Assembly (NCBI RefSeq): GCF_950295315.1
Contig: NC_080180.1
Span: forward strand, 65,629,092 to 65,693,091
Length of the DNA: 64,000 bases
Direction: 5' to 3'
DNA from: Erinaceus europaeus
Lineage: Eukaryota > Chordata > Mammalia > Eulipotyphla > Erinaceidae
The number at the start of each line of letters is the position of its first letter. Position 1 is the stretch's first letter. Under the pieces are notes generated by a model. The model had not been told where the DNA came from. It did not search any database and saw nothing but the letters and a program-made list of their open reading frames with translations. This document shows, one piece after another, positions 23,125 to 34,142 of this stretch. A program made the position numbers and the translations under genes.

Positions 23125-23245
23125 TTTCTTTTTAGAAGTATTTTGTTTATTTAATTTTAATGAGAGAGATACAGAGAGAGAGAGAGAGGTACCAGAGTAT
23201 GACTCAGATCTGGCTTTATACTGGTGCAGTCCCCTCAGCCTGAAA
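23125..23245 (-). mobile_element. SINE, old fragment
   Basis: Reverse copy: TTTAATTTTAATGAGAGAGA, (GA)n, GGTACCAGAGTATGACTC, CTGGCTTTATACTGG. This matches the subtype with the shorter body seen at 54020. Confidence 0.5.
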
Positions 23246-23249
23246 AGAA

Positions 23250-24040
23250 TTCCTCCCATAAAAGATTAAAATAAACCAGCCATAGAATGCTAACTAAAAC
23301 AGATTATTCCAACTTTTAAACATCACAACAGTTTACAATAATCTAAGGTTTAATAAAGACTCAGAAGTGAAATCAAAAATTATTTTGAAATGAAAGTCAA
23401 CATGCAAGTATTAAATATTCATGGATGTAACTAAAATAATGCTTAGGAATAAAATTTGCAGTGATAATTGTTTACATTAGTATGCTAGTTTGCATAGACT
23501 CCTATAAAAAAAAGCCCCACAGACTGATGGTTCACTTCATACAAGTTCTTTTTTCATAGATCTGGAGATGAGAATTCTGGGTTGAGGTGACTGAAGAAGT
23601 AGACTCTATTTTGGGTGAGGGCTCCCTTTACCTTGCAGACAGCTGCCTTCCTGCTCATATCATTACCTGACCCTTCCTTTCTAAGCATATACGGAGAGAA
23701 ATTTCTCTGGCACCTCACCCTTCTTTTATAAGAGCACCTGTCTTCTAGCCTTAGAGCCATACCATCACACCCAAATCAACTTAGTACCCTTTTTAGATGA
23801 AACACTGTTACTTTGGGGGTATATACATCATGAGATCAACTTAGTGGGGACACAATTTGCAAGAAAACAGGCAGAGTTATTAATAAGTGACCACAGACCA
23901 TTAAAATCCAAGTAAACAGATGGATAAGGTGATAAAAATAAAATTTTAAAATAACAATAAATAATTAGACCAAACCAATATGGAATATCTTGTAGCCGTA
24001 TTCATTAGCAAAATCTAAGAAACAGCTACAGACTTCTATA
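23250..24040. other. Unassigned AT-rich sequence
   Basis: No element recognised. Confidence 0.4.
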
Positions 24041-24044
24041 AGAG

Positions 24045-24659
24045 TGCAGGAAATTGTGAGGATGTGGTTGAGCTTGGCAGGGCTTGACTTGAGTCAAGCA
24101 TCCTGTCAGTCTCTCTCTCTACTGAGAGGTCCATTGAATAGGGACACAACCACCCAAGGTTTGCCCCATTTTATCAGACTCCCTGCCTCACAAAGCACCC
24201 TGCATTCCTGATACTATAGCCTGCTCCCTTATTATCTACATAATCATTGTTTTGCCTGAAAGATCCCCATCCATTACATTCATTTGATGTATCTTCTTTC
24301 TACCCACAAGACCCTCCCTGCCTGCAGGGTATTATTAATCCCACCAGTTAAAACCCTCACAACAGTTGCTAAGGAAGTTCCTACCTTGCCAGCCCCCTTT
24401 TGCCTTTCTCCGCCCCTTTCCAAAACATGTCAAGCCATTTCCGTTTCCAACTTGCCACTTCCGGGTCCAACTCTTAAAAGCCTTGGCTTTCTGATCAATA
24501 AAGCATTGAATCGCCTCACCACCACCAGGTCTGTCCCTGGGTCATCTTTCTCATGTCACTGAGTGAGTAGCAGCCTAGGCTGGCTCCGGTTCCTGGTTGC
24601 GTTCTCTCCAACCCAGAGAGTATGTGCCTGAGAAGAGCCACCCCCATGCTAGCCCGGCA
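24045..24659 (+). mobile_element. Probable LTR (about 615 bp), plus strand
   Basis: Begins TGCAGGAAATTG and ends CCCGGCA. It has a promoter-like CTTAAAAGCC at 24471-24480, AATAAA at 24497-24502 and a GT/CT-rich downstream part, in the order of a retroviral LTR. Flanks TAAGAG (24039-24044) and AAAGAG (24660-24665) match 5 of 6, compatible with a 6-bp duplication carrying one change. No internal sequence adjoins, so it would be a solo LTR. The 92-codon frame inside is incidental. Confidence 0.6.
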
Positions 24660-24669
24660 AAAGAGTAAT

Positions 24670-25120
24670 AAAAATGGAAATCTAACTACATCATGAACAA
24701 CAGACTTATATTAGAAATGTGTGCAAGTATGCTTTAAAATTAGATAAACTCTTACTCTTTTCTATTATTCTTATTTTATGTGTTATTTGTGATATTTGGA
24801 TCATATGCATCCTTGCAGTTTTTTTTCCAGAATGTTGAAGTGTCCTCTCAGATTGTGATACTGACTTTTGTAGGTGGATTCTTTATTTTAATGAGTTATA
24901 GTATATCAATTATTTCTTTTATGAATTGTATCTTTCTCCCTTAGTTCAGTCTTTATGCAGTAATAGCTTTCCATGATCTGCAACCAGGTAATATGTATCT
25001 TTTGCATGTATCTGTTTTGCTTATCAACTCCTTGGTATGAGAAAACTACTTTATTTAGTTACATGTCCTACTCACCTAAACATAATTCTCTGCGTAAATG
25101 TTCCACAAACATCTAGTGCA
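24670..25120. other. Unassigned AT-rich sequence
   Basis: Nothing recognised. Confidence 0.4.
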
Positions 25121-25124
25121 TTTT

Positions 25125-25668
25125 ATATATTTTTTAATTGAATAAATAATGATTAACAAGACTGTAGTTTAAGAGGGCCACAATTCTTACCACCAAAGTT
25201 TCGTGACCCATCCCCTCCCTTGATAGTTTTCCTATTATTTATCCCTCTGGGAGTATGGACCTAGGGTCATTATGGGGGGCAGAAGGTGGAAAGTCTGGCT
25301 TCTGTAATTGCTTCTCCACTGGACATGGGCATTGACAGGTGGATCTACACCCCCAGCTTGTCTCTATCTTTCTCTAGTGGAGCAGGGCTCTGGAGTGGTG
25401 GGGTTCCAGGGTACAGGCAACACCTTTAGCCCACCTGCATGTTATTTGTCAGGCTCAGGCAAAAATTAATAAACTCATGGGTGGAATATACATAAAATAG
25501 ACCTACTAGCCTTTTCCAAAATGGAGATCCTTAACTCATCAGCTACAATCTTATCTTTAGATTTCTGATTATTTAGCAAATTGTTCTGCTTTATATAGTA
25601 ATGGTTTTTCAGCCACCAAGTTGCAGATGATACCAAGATGCCAACCGGACTTCCCTGGACACCAATGT
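25125..25668 (-). mobile_element. L1 3' UTR with 5' inversion (twin priming), old
   Basis: 25125-~25413 is minus-strand L1 3' UTR (CTTACCACCAAAGTTTCGTG, ATCCCTCTGGGAGTATGGAC, CTTCTGTAATTGCTTCTC). From ~25414 the UTR continues in the opposite orientation (GACCTACTAGCC, CCAAAATGGAGATCC, AGCAAATTGTTC, TTTCAGCCACCAAG, ACTTCCCTGGACACC). The two parts are nearly contiguous in the intact UTR, so little was lost at the switch. It is more diverged than the 14 kb example. Confidence 0.75.
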
Positions 25669-25669
25669 A

Positions 25670-26885
25670 ACATTATCTGTAATTTTACTTGAACTTAGTT
25701 AATAATGCTTTCATATCCTGATTGAAATGTCATGCACCTATTCCTTTGTAGCTGAAGATCCTAAGAATTTACTTAAAAATAAAGTACAAGAAAAATAATT
25801 TAGTCTGTACAAGATAAGAATAGGATGAGTCTGGAAACCTTCTAAGACTTGACTTTTGTGTTTCCAGCAATGATTTGTTGATTTTTAGCATTGAGGGAAA
25901 AATCAGATCAGTGCTTCATTCCACTTTCTATCAGAAGACGAATCTGCCTTGAGGTGACTTCATTAAAACATAGACATTTTTTTGCACCATTTATGAAAAC
26001 TATGCCTTTCACAATTGAACAGATCAATATTGACACACATGAGAATATGATTTAGAAATGTTGTCCGGTAGCTTCATACATTTTTATGTTGGCATCAGGA
26101 TTAATTCCGAGAATTTTTCAAATCCTCATCCTACTCATTCCCATTTTGCATAGATGGAGTTTTTATCTTGTCCTTTGTTCTTAACTAAAGCTCTTGGAGC
26201 CTTCAACTACAAAAGCGATATGGGCATGGAGATGTTTAAATCATCTTAATCTATGGAAATGTTATTAACTAAGTTCAAGTAAAATTACATAAAGGGCAAT
26301 AATGTGTTTTATTTTCTTTCTCACATTACCTAATGAGTCTTGGAAGTTTATACAATTATTTTAATTAGGGTTGTAGACTTCTACCTGGGCAGGTGAGAGG
26401 CTAATTACCTAATTTATATGCAAACTGAGCAATTTTCTCAGGGCTCTTCAGCACTCCATCTTTCCATTTAATTTTCTCTATTTTAATAAATTAATACTTA
26501 TTTTTTCTCTTGTCTGATATAAATGAATGACTACAAATTATTCTCAGAGCATACTCTGTGTTGATGGTTAAAATAGAATATTCAATCCCCAATGTGTTTG
26601 GGGTGAAAGTTTTAATATTTTGTCTTCACTCATATTTCTTCCTTCAATCTACATTTTGAAAAGTACTGTCAATTAGCAAAATGCCCATGTTACTCCTAAA
26701 CTTTATACATTAAGAAAATGATGCTTATACTTCCTGGACAATTACACTAGTGAAAAGACTGACTGTAAATTTTTCTTTCCCCACAATGTTCTGTTACTGT
26801 TGTTTTTAGCATCGGAAGCAAAACTGAGTAATAAGAGAAACAAAATCTTTACAATCTTAGCCAGTAGTAGATGGATGGATTGTAA
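25670..26885. other. Unassigned AT-rich sequence
   Basis: No element or gene recognised in about 1.2 kb. Confidence 0.4.
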
Positions 26886-26889
26886 AATT

Positions 26890-26900
26890 CATCTATGCTT
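26890..26900 (+). repeat. Left target-site duplication of SINE
   Basis: CATCTATGCTT, repeated at 27280-27290. Confidence 0.85.
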
Positions 26901-27279
26901 ATGGGAGTCAGGCGGTAGCACTGCAGGTTAAGTGCAGGTGGTACAAAGTGCAAGAACCAAAAAAAAAAAAAAAAAAACCAAAGCGCAAGGACCGTCATTA
27001 AAATCCAGGTTCGAGCGCCCGGCTCCCCACTTGCAGGGAAGTTGCTTCACAAAAGGTGAAGCAGGTCTGCAGGTGTCTGTCTTTCTCTCCCCCTCTCTGT
27101 CTTCCCCTCTTCTCTCCAGTTCTCTCTGTCCCAACAATGATTTTTCCAACAATGATGGCATCAATAACAACAACAATAAATGTTTCCAACAATAAATGTT
27201 TCCAACAATGATGGCATCAATAACAACAACAATAAAACAACAAAGGCAACAAAAGGGAATAAATAAATATTTAAAAAGG
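26901..27279 (+). mobile_element. Full-length SINE with internal A19 and partial duplication
   Basis: Starts ATGGGAGTCAGGCGGTAGCA and has an 11-bp perfect duplication. The head is unusual. After ...GTACAAAGTGCAAGAACC comes A19 (26959-26977), then CCAAAGCGCAAGGACCG, a second copy of the CAAAG(T/C)GCAAG motif. The B box (GGTTCGAGCGCCCGGCTCCC) and body follow normally. The tail region repeats CCAACAATGATGGCATCAAT and AATAAATGTTTCCAACAAT, so it is locally duplicated too. Confidence 0.9.
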
Positions 27280-27290
27280 CATCTATGCTT
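27280..27290 (+). repeat. Right target-site duplication of SINE
   Basis: CATCTATGCTT, exact match to 26890-26900. Confidence 0.85.
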
Positions 27291-28855
27291 GTCTATATGA
27301 AAACAAGTTTCATACCTAAAATATAACTACCATTTATATATTTTGATAAAACAACAAAAACAGTCCTTTTATTTTTGAAATGAAGAGATATACCTTAAGA
27401 CTACATCATAGTTTTCTTTGGTGCAGTGATTGTTTTTTTTTTCCGGAAAATTCCAGAGCAATAAGGAGACTTTTAATTAAAATTAAATGTAGGTCATTGA
27501 GGTTTTGAATATGGTGTATTATATGACAAAAATCTTTACATTCTGTGTTAAGATTGGAAAGAAAAAAAAACTCTGAGTCATATCAGAAACCTGAAATAAC
27601 AGTTAAATTGTATCAAAAGGGATGAGCTAATTGTGTTCTGAAAAAAAAAAAAAAGCCCTTTAGATAAAGCACTGTCCTTTTCTTCAGTTAGAAGGTGTTT
27701 ATTCTGATCTTCCTGTGTGCTTCCTTCCAGAGGTAGGGATTGACCCAGGACCACATGGGCAACTCCTCACCACCAAGCTTGCCAACTCTTTGCCAGTTAT
27801 GATTAGTGAGAAAAACAGAAAGAAGTTTTCCCCTGAAGGTTAGGGAGGAGAAAGAATAGGAGAGAATCTGAGATTGTCATAGGGCAGCATGTTTTTTCAG
27901 TAAAGATTGCCCATGTGGTCCTGGGTCCTGATAGACAGGATCACCAGCCAGACTTTGTCTGCACATGTTTTAGAGGTGAATCCTACTGCATTTGACAGGT
28001 TCTAGATACTTTGTACCTGAGGGATACTGACTCACAGAAGGTTGTGTGCAATGTAACCATTTGCTCTATAGACAGCAACTTGTGTTATTCAGGTAAGAGA
28101 AGAAATCATCAGAGTCTTATTTTAGGATACTTTAAGAAACCTACATTGTGATTTATAATGATCTAAATTAAGTAATGAAAGAATTTATTTCAATTCTATT
28201 TTTGCATCTTTCCTGGATCTATAGCAATCTAGAAGCTAAACAAAAGTGTATATTTTCTTAATTGGGCTCATCAATGCTTACTTATTAGGAAGTTCATATT
28301 AATGTTGGGGTAATCTTTTGATCTACTGTATTAATAAATTAATGAGAATGGGTTTTTGTTTTTCACTCATTTTGAATACTCTCTTAATGAAATAGCAAAA
28401 ATATTATAGACTTGCAGTGCTCAGGAGGATAAAATACAAAATTTGGGTAGGATAAAATACAAAACCTCTGTTCTAATTTTGGATATATCAGACCACATAA
28501 CAGTTAAATAACCTAGATGACTAGGATATTATTTAGCCATTAGATTTTATAATATTTCATATGAAACATGGAATATCATACATTATTCATGTAGAGCTCA
28601 GAAATTAACTCAATTTTCTGGAGAAATTTAGTGTAATGGCTCCTTTTGTTAGCAACCTTCAAGTTCAAATACCAAATTCTTATTTCCATTTCTTTAGAAT
28701 GAAAGCACCTCAGAATCTTAGTAGAAAAAAAAAAAAAACATGGAGAATTGGCTTTAAAAGCAATCTTCACATCTTTTCATCCATAGTCAAGCCAACTAGG
28801 AATCCTAGCATCATCTCTAATGCTAACATAATTTGCAAAATGTGGATAAAGTGAT
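27291..28855. other. Unassigned AT-rich sequence
   Basis: No element or gene recognised; several A-runs (27634, 28727). Confidence 0.4.
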
Positions 28856-28857
28856 CC

Positions 28858-28990
28858 AGGAGGTGGCACAGTGGATAAAGCATTACATTCTCAATCATGA
28901 GGTCCTGAGTTCAGTCTCCAGCAGCACTTGAACCACCATGATGTGCGGTTCTTTCTCTCTCTTCATATCTTTCTTGTTTTAAATATGGAT
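28858..28990 (+). mobile_element. tRNA-derived SINE, short subtype
   Basis: CAGGAGGTGGCACAGTGGAT (A box), CTCAATCATGAGGTCCTGAG, TTCAGTCTCCAGCAGCACTT and GATGTGCGGTTCTTTCTCTC, the same subtype as 51020-51195. Flanks AATGTGGATAAAG and AATATGGATAGAC are only roughly alike. Confidence 0.75.
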
Positions 28991-29302
28991 AGACATAGAG
29001 GGTCTTACTACTGCAACCAGCAAGCAAGAATACAAAAATTGCATAGCTGTCAAGTACTTTATTCAGTGCATATTCTGGGTCTGAGATTAAGTCAGACTTC
29101 TTAGGATCCTGAAGGACAGGGGCAGAGGCAGATCTCAAAGAGCAATTAACCAGAAAGTGCAGTAGAAAAACCCAGTTGAACGGGGACTTCAGAGAGTACT
29201 GTCCTTTGTATGGGATGAACTGGAGTAGTTTGTCTTTTTTTTGCAAACAAACAAAACCTAATTCAACTACCTTGGTTTATCCTGAACTCTAACTTAAACT
29301 AG

Positions 29303-29304
<2 letters not shown>

Positions 29305-29338
<34 letters not shown>
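29305..29338. repeat. (GT)n microsatellite
   Basis: About 16 perfect GT units. Confidence 0.95.
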
Positions 29339-29339
<1 letters not shown>

Positions 29340-29342
<3 letters not shown>

Positions 29343-29920
29343 TCACAGAAATACCCTGTTTATTTAGTTTATACAAACATAGTGTGAATAAAAAAAAAAT
29401 CTCAAGACAGGATTAGGGTTTGATGTATTCCAGTAGGTAACAGACCTGTCATGTGGCACAATTAAATCTATGTTATCTTTAGAGGAAATTATTTTCTACT
29501 TTGTTCTAAAAATTAATTATACCTATATACTTCAGTGAGGTATACATTGAAAGTAAAAATAAAAGATAATAAAATAAGAAGGTAGCAAATGAAAGGAAAA
29601 GCAGACAAAACCATCAAATATATGGAAATTTCAGATACTGGAACTTTGTCCAGACAAAGAGGTGTAGATGAAGTGAACCCAAAATGGGTGTAGAATGTTT
29701 ACACTGTTGTAAATAGTACTTGTATGAAAAAGTACACTACCCACAAGAGCTATTTCATCAATCCAGTTTTTAAAGTTTATGAAATCCTGATAGCCCTACC
29801 TCTTTACGTGTCATTTCCTTCCTTTTCCTAACAGCCTGCTATGTTTTTTCTTTGATCTTGATTTTTGATAGTCTTTTTGATGTGTCTTGGTATACACTAT
29901 TTCTTCAGATTTCTCAGGAC
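29340..29920. other. Unassigned AT-rich sequence
   Basis: Nothing recognised. Confidence 0.4.
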
Positions 29921-29924
29921 CAAC

Positions 29925-30034
29925 TCCAGAAGCAAAGAGTAGGACAACATATTCAAAGTTCTAAAAGATAAGAACTGACAGTCAAAGAATACTTTGCCAT
30001 GCAAACTTACCCTTCAAAGATTAGAGAAAAACAA
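29925..30034 (+). mobile_element. Possible old L1-like fragment
   Basis: CATATTCAAAGTTCTAAAAG, AACTGACAGTCAAAGAATAC and ACTTACCCTTCAAAGATTAG follow the pattern of an old L1 5'/ORF1-proximal segment I recall. Weak. Confidence 0.3.
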
Positions 30035-30731
30035 AGGAGTTATTTTTTTAATTTTTATTTATAAAATGGAAATATTGACAAGACTATAGGATAAGAGAGG
30101 TACATTTCCACACAGTGCCCACCCCCAGAGCTCCATCTCCCATCCCCTCCCCTGACAGCTTTCCTATTCTCTATCCCTCTGGGAGTATGGACCCAGGGTC
30201 ACTGTGGGATGCAGAAGGTGGAAGGTCTGGCTTCTGTAATTGCTTCCTTGCTGAACATGGGCGTTGACAGGTGGATCCATACTCCCAGCCTGCCTCTCTC
30301 TTTCCCTAGTGGGGCAGGGCTCTGGGGAGGTGGGGCTCCAGGACACATGATGGTGTCGTCTGCCCAGGGAATTCAGGTTGGCATCATGGTAGCATCTGGA
30401 ACCTGGTGGCTGAAAAAAGAGTTAAGATAGAAAGCAGAACAAATTGTTGACTAATCATGAACCTAAAGGCAAGAATATTGCAGATGAGGATTTGGGGTCT
30501 CCATTTTGGAAAAACCTAGTAGGTCTATTTTAGATATATTCCAAGGATCCCATGACTTTACTAGTTTTTACCTGTGCCTGGCATCTAATCTGCAGGTGGA
30601 TCCAGGTTATTGTCTGGGGAGATGGTGTCATAGTTGGAAAAACGGGCTAGGAGGCTGGATCAGGGAAGAGAGTAGCTCCCAAATATGGAGAAAGGATACA
30701 AATATTGTTCACTGTAAACCCCACCTGTTTG
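30035..30731 (-). mobile_element. L1 3' UTR, left part (split by a SINE)
   Basis: Minus-strand young-family L1 UTR: T-rich end, GGATAAGAGAGGTACATTTC, CTGACAGCTTTCCTATTCTC, GGAGTATGGACCCAGGGTCA, CTGAACATGGGCGTTGACAG, AATCATGAACCTAAAGGC, TGCAGGTGGATCCAGGTTAT, GTAGCTCCCAAATATGG. It continues after the SINE at 30891. Confidence 0.85.
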
Positions 30732-30890
30732 GGGCAGGGGTAGATAGCATAATGGTTATGCAAACACACTTTCTTGCCTGAGGCTCTGAAGTCCCAGGTT
30801 CAATCCCCTGCACCACCATAAACCAGAGCTGAGCAGTGCTTGGTAAAAAAACAAAACAATAACAAAACAAACAACAACAACAACAAACCT
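30732..30890 (+). mobile_element. SINE nested in L1 UTR
   Basis: GGGCAGGGGTAGATAGCATA (A box), GTTATGCAAACACACTTTCT, AGTCCCAGGTTCAATCCCCT (B box), AAACCAGAGCTGAGCAGTGC, tail (AAC)n. ACCTGTTTG at 30723-30731 and 30891-30899 is the duplicated target, so the SINE landed in a pre-existing L1. Confidence 0.9.
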
Positions 30891-30990
30891 ACCTGTTTGA
30901 TCTGGGGCCCGTAATCAGCACAGGAACCTATGTAACCTCTGCATCCCTATAGGTCTGAGCTCACACTCTGTGCCCATGGCTTGGGGTTAT
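30891..30990 (-). mobile_element. L1 3' UTR, right part
   Basis: Resumes the UTR exactly after the SINE duplication: GATCTGGGGCCCGTAATCAG, CTCTGCATCCCTATAGGTCT, GAGCTCACACTCTGTG. Confidence 0.85.
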
Positions 30991-31079
30991 TAAATTCAAA
31001 AAAATTAAAGAAAGTTGCCACCACCCTTCTTACAAGAACTACTGATAGGAGTCCCCTAAGAAATAAGCCACTGGACCAC

Positions 31080-31905
31080 CATTTAACACTCTACACCAAA
31101 ATTCACTGTTAGTGGATCACATATTTGGATGTTAGACCAAACACTATAAAAGGCGTGGAAAAAAAAAAAACAGTTAAGGTTCTTAACATCAAACATCTCT
31201 ACAGAAACCATCTGGCGAAAGAGCGAAAGTAAATACACAACCCAAGGAGAAATGAACACAAAGATCAGAATAGAGAGAATTCTAGTGAAGGTATATGCAG
31301 CTGGCCCGCAGACATGGGGAAAAGAAATGTTACACTTCACTTATCCTTAGAGAATTAAACGTTAAAGCCACAATGAGATACCGCCTCACAGCTATGAGAA
31401 TGAACTCCATCAACAAAACAGGAAATGACAAGTGTTGTCAAGGACATGGACAAGAAGGGACTCTGCTATACTGTCCGGAGAGTAGAGCTTTGGTGTAGTT
31501 TGGAAGACAGGGAACCAGCACAGAGAATCATTAAACGAATAAAGCTGGAAATGCCTTGTGAGCCTGCAATGCCACCACTAGGCACTTATCCCAAGGGCAT
31601 GGACGCAGTAGGGGCAAAGGGCCATATATACCCTATATTAGAGCCGCTTTATTCCCAACTGCCAAGGAGTGGAAGCACCATCAGTGCCCGTTGACACATG
31701 CTGGATGAAGAAGTTATGGGAAACATATGCGACAGAAGACTGCTCTGTGAATAAAAAGAAGATAGTTGACCTTTGGGGCAAAATGTAGGACTGGAGGTGA
31801 TGATGCATAGCGAAGTGTGTGAGAAAATGAAAGACAAGGAACTACCAGATGGTTTCACTCGTGACGTAGAGGGAATTGAAGCATTAGAACTTACAAAATA
31901 AATTT
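31080..31905 (+). mobile_element. L1 ORF2 C-terminus and 3' end, old copy
   Basis: Plus-strand relic of the ORF2 end and following 3' region. Phrases: TTAGACCAAACACTATAAAA, CACAATGAGATACCGCCTCA, CAACAAAACAGGAAATGACA, ACCACTAGGCACTTATCCCA, CCCAACTGCCAAGGAGTGGA, GATGAAGAAGTTATGGGAAA, ACCAGATGGTTTCACTCGTG. Stops and indels break the frame throughout. It ends in an A-rich tail that grades into the (GGAA)n tract. Confidence 0.8.
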
Positions 31906-32035
31906 AAAAAAAGGAACGAAGGAAGAGGGAGACAGAGAGAGAAAAGAAGAGAAAAGAGAAAAAGGAAGGAAAGGTGGAAGGAAGGAAGAAAGGAAGGGAG
32001 GAAGGAAAGAAGGAAGGAAGAAAAGAAGAAAGAAT
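31906..32035. repeat. (GGAA/GAAA)n purine-rich tract
   Basis: Imperfect GGAA/GAAA run directly after the L1 A-rich tail, probably grown from it. Confidence 0.85.
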
Positions 32036-32224
32036 CAGGTAAAATGGTATCAAAGATGCTATATGAGCTATTGTGTTTGTCTATTTGGGGCGATCACAGA
32101 ACTTTGTGGTGGGGGTGTGGCATAGATCATACATCTGTAATATTTTATTTTGTCTCTATTTTTTTTAAGAAAAGAGAACAGAGAGAGAGAGGGAGAGGTG
32201 GAGACCACAGTACCTAAGTTTTCT

Positions 32225-32385
32225 TTCTTGCTTTTTTCCAATAAAATTCCTTTATTGGGGATTAGTAATTTGCAGTTGACAGTAAAATACAGTGATTTGT
32301 ACATGTGTAACATTTCCCAGTTTTCCACATAACAACTCAACTCCCAGTAGGCTCCCCTCTACCATCATGTTCCAGGAACAAAGCT
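32225..32385 (-). mobile_element. L1 3' end, distinct subfamily
   Basis: Reverse of an L1 3' terminus: CCTTTATTGGGGATTAGTAA (with TTTATT, a reverse AATAAA), TTTGCAGTTGACAGTAAAAT, GATTTGTACATGTGTAACAT, TTCCCAGTTTTCCACATAAC. The same stretch recurs at 47190-47420. Confidence 0.65.
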
Positions 32386-32389
32386 GCCT

Positions 32390-32478
32390 TCAATGCAGTG
32401 GTAGCTGGGCTCAAATTTCAACTGGATCCATCCCAAAGCAGTGTACTATCCAAGTGAGCTATTTTGCCAACCCCCACC
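32390..32478 (-). mobile_element. SINE head fragment
   Basis: Reverse tRNA-like head: AGCTGGGCTCAAATTTCAAC (B box side) and CAAGTGAGCTATTTTGCC (A box side). Confidence 0.45.
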
Positions 32479-32489
32479 TTATAATCTTA

Positions 32490-33240
32490 TAATATTGTAA
32501 GCTGGCATCACATCACTAATACAAGACATACAGTTACAGGGGCGCAGTTCCATGGTACAGCCACTACCAAGAGTTCTGAGCCCCTTTAACTGTCCTGATG
32601 ATTTCTCTATGAGTCCTTCTGTCTCTTTCTCCATCCTCCCAATGCACCTAATAGTCAGTATCAGTCTGAACAGCAGACACAGCACCAGTTTTCTGGAAGG
32701 TTAACAACCTCAGAGTCTGGTGGGAGTTAGGTCTTCATCATTGTCTCTGAAAAGTCCTCTGGTTTGGGCCAGTTATCTGTTGTAAAAACAAATACATTGG
32801 AACATTTCTTCTTTAGTTATCAGCACTTTAGGAGTTACAAAAATATTTTTTTGAACATTTCTTGACCAACTCAATGCAAATTTCTTTATTTGTATATGTT
32901 TTTCAAATAATATATTAGAAATTTCCATGTTTAGCTATATGTTCAAGGTCTTACAATACTTACATGTAAACTGATCTCATTATTATAATTCCTTGATTTC
33001 CACATTGTTTTTTTTCTTTGGTGTTATATATCTTATATAGTGGTGAACCTTACTTTCTTACGGTAAAGCAAAATGATGAGGAAGAACCCACTTAATAGGA
33101 AAATATCCTAAACGCCTATGGATTTAATGCATATAAATTAAATTCTGAATCAGCAAGATATGCATATACGTGTGTTGTTTAGAATTTCCCACTTACCTTT
33201 TGGAACCCAAAGTGTAAAAAACCACTTCTTGTTATTCCTA
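32490..33240. other. Unassigned AT-rich sequence
   Basis: Nothing recognised. Confidence 0.4.
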
Positions 33241-33244
33241 GCCA

Positions 33245-33605
33245 GCCAGTTTCCAAGTTAACTGCTTCTTAGACCTTGAGGTTTAAGTGGGAAAAGTGTT
33301 CCACCAATGTTTTCCTCTAAGTATTTGATAGTTTCTGGTCTAACCTCCAGGTCCTTGATCCATTTGGAGTTGATTTTTGTTTCTGTTGAGATAAGATGGT
33401 TCAGTTTCATTCTTCTGCATGTTTCAACCCACATTCTTCTGCATGTTTCAACCCAGTTTTCCCAGCACCATTTATTGAAGAGAGCCCCTTCTTCCATTTA
33501 ATACTTTGGGCCCCCTTATCAAAGATTAGATGTCCATATGTGTGGGGGTTTATGTCTGGGCTTTCAATTCTGTTCCACTGGTCTGTGTGCCTATTTTTGT
33601 TCCCC
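33245..33605 (-). mobile_element. Inverted ORF2 part of twin-primed L1
   Basis: Read on the minus strand this encodes the ORF2 stretch around FNKWCWENW and [11 protein letters not shown], a conserved region C-terminal to the reverse transcriptase. It includes a local tandem duplication (CATTCTTCTGCATGTTTCAA twice, 33408-33451), visible in the frame as ETCRRM twice. The 79-codon frame is a fragment and not a gene. Confidence 0.85.
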
Positions 33606-33875
33606 TGCCCCACCAGATAAAGAGAGAGACATGCTGGGAGTATGGATCGACCCATCAATGCCTATTTTCAGGGGGAAAGCAATTACAGAAGCCAGACCTT
33701 CCAGCTCCTGCATCCCACAATGACCCTGGGTCCATGCTCCCAGAGGGATAAAGAATAGGAAAGTTATCAGGGGAGGGGATGGGATACGGAGTTCTGGTGG
33801 TGGGAATTGTGTGGAGCTGTACCCTCTTATCCTATAGTCTTGTAGGTGTTTCCAGTTTATAAATCTAAAAAAATT
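33606..33875 (+). mobile_element. 3' UTR part of twin-primed L1
   Basis: Plus-strand L1 3' end: GAGAGACATGCTGGGAGTAT, CAATTACAGAAGCCAGACCT, CCCAGAGGGATAAAGAATAG, TTCTGGTGGTGGGAATTGTG, TACCCTCTTATCCTATAGTC, ending AAAAAAATTAAG. Its left edge meets ORF2 sequence of opposite orientation at about 33600-33612. Confidence 0.85.
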
Positions 33876-34142
33876 AAGTGTTTTAAACTATTAAAAATCT
33901 GAGAGTAATTCCTGAATAATTTTTGACAGATCATGTTAGTGTCCTTTTGCTAAATTTTTTTTTGTGTGTTACAAATTAGATTCTTTAGTCTTTATTAGTT
34001 CCCACCAATTCATTATAGAAGGTACTTTTTAAAAAGAGATGGTCACTTACAGAAAACAATTTCCATGGTTCAGTTGGCAAGCTACTAACAATAGATTTAT
34101 GGCTTGACATAATCTATTCAACAAAATAACCTTATAGGTAGA

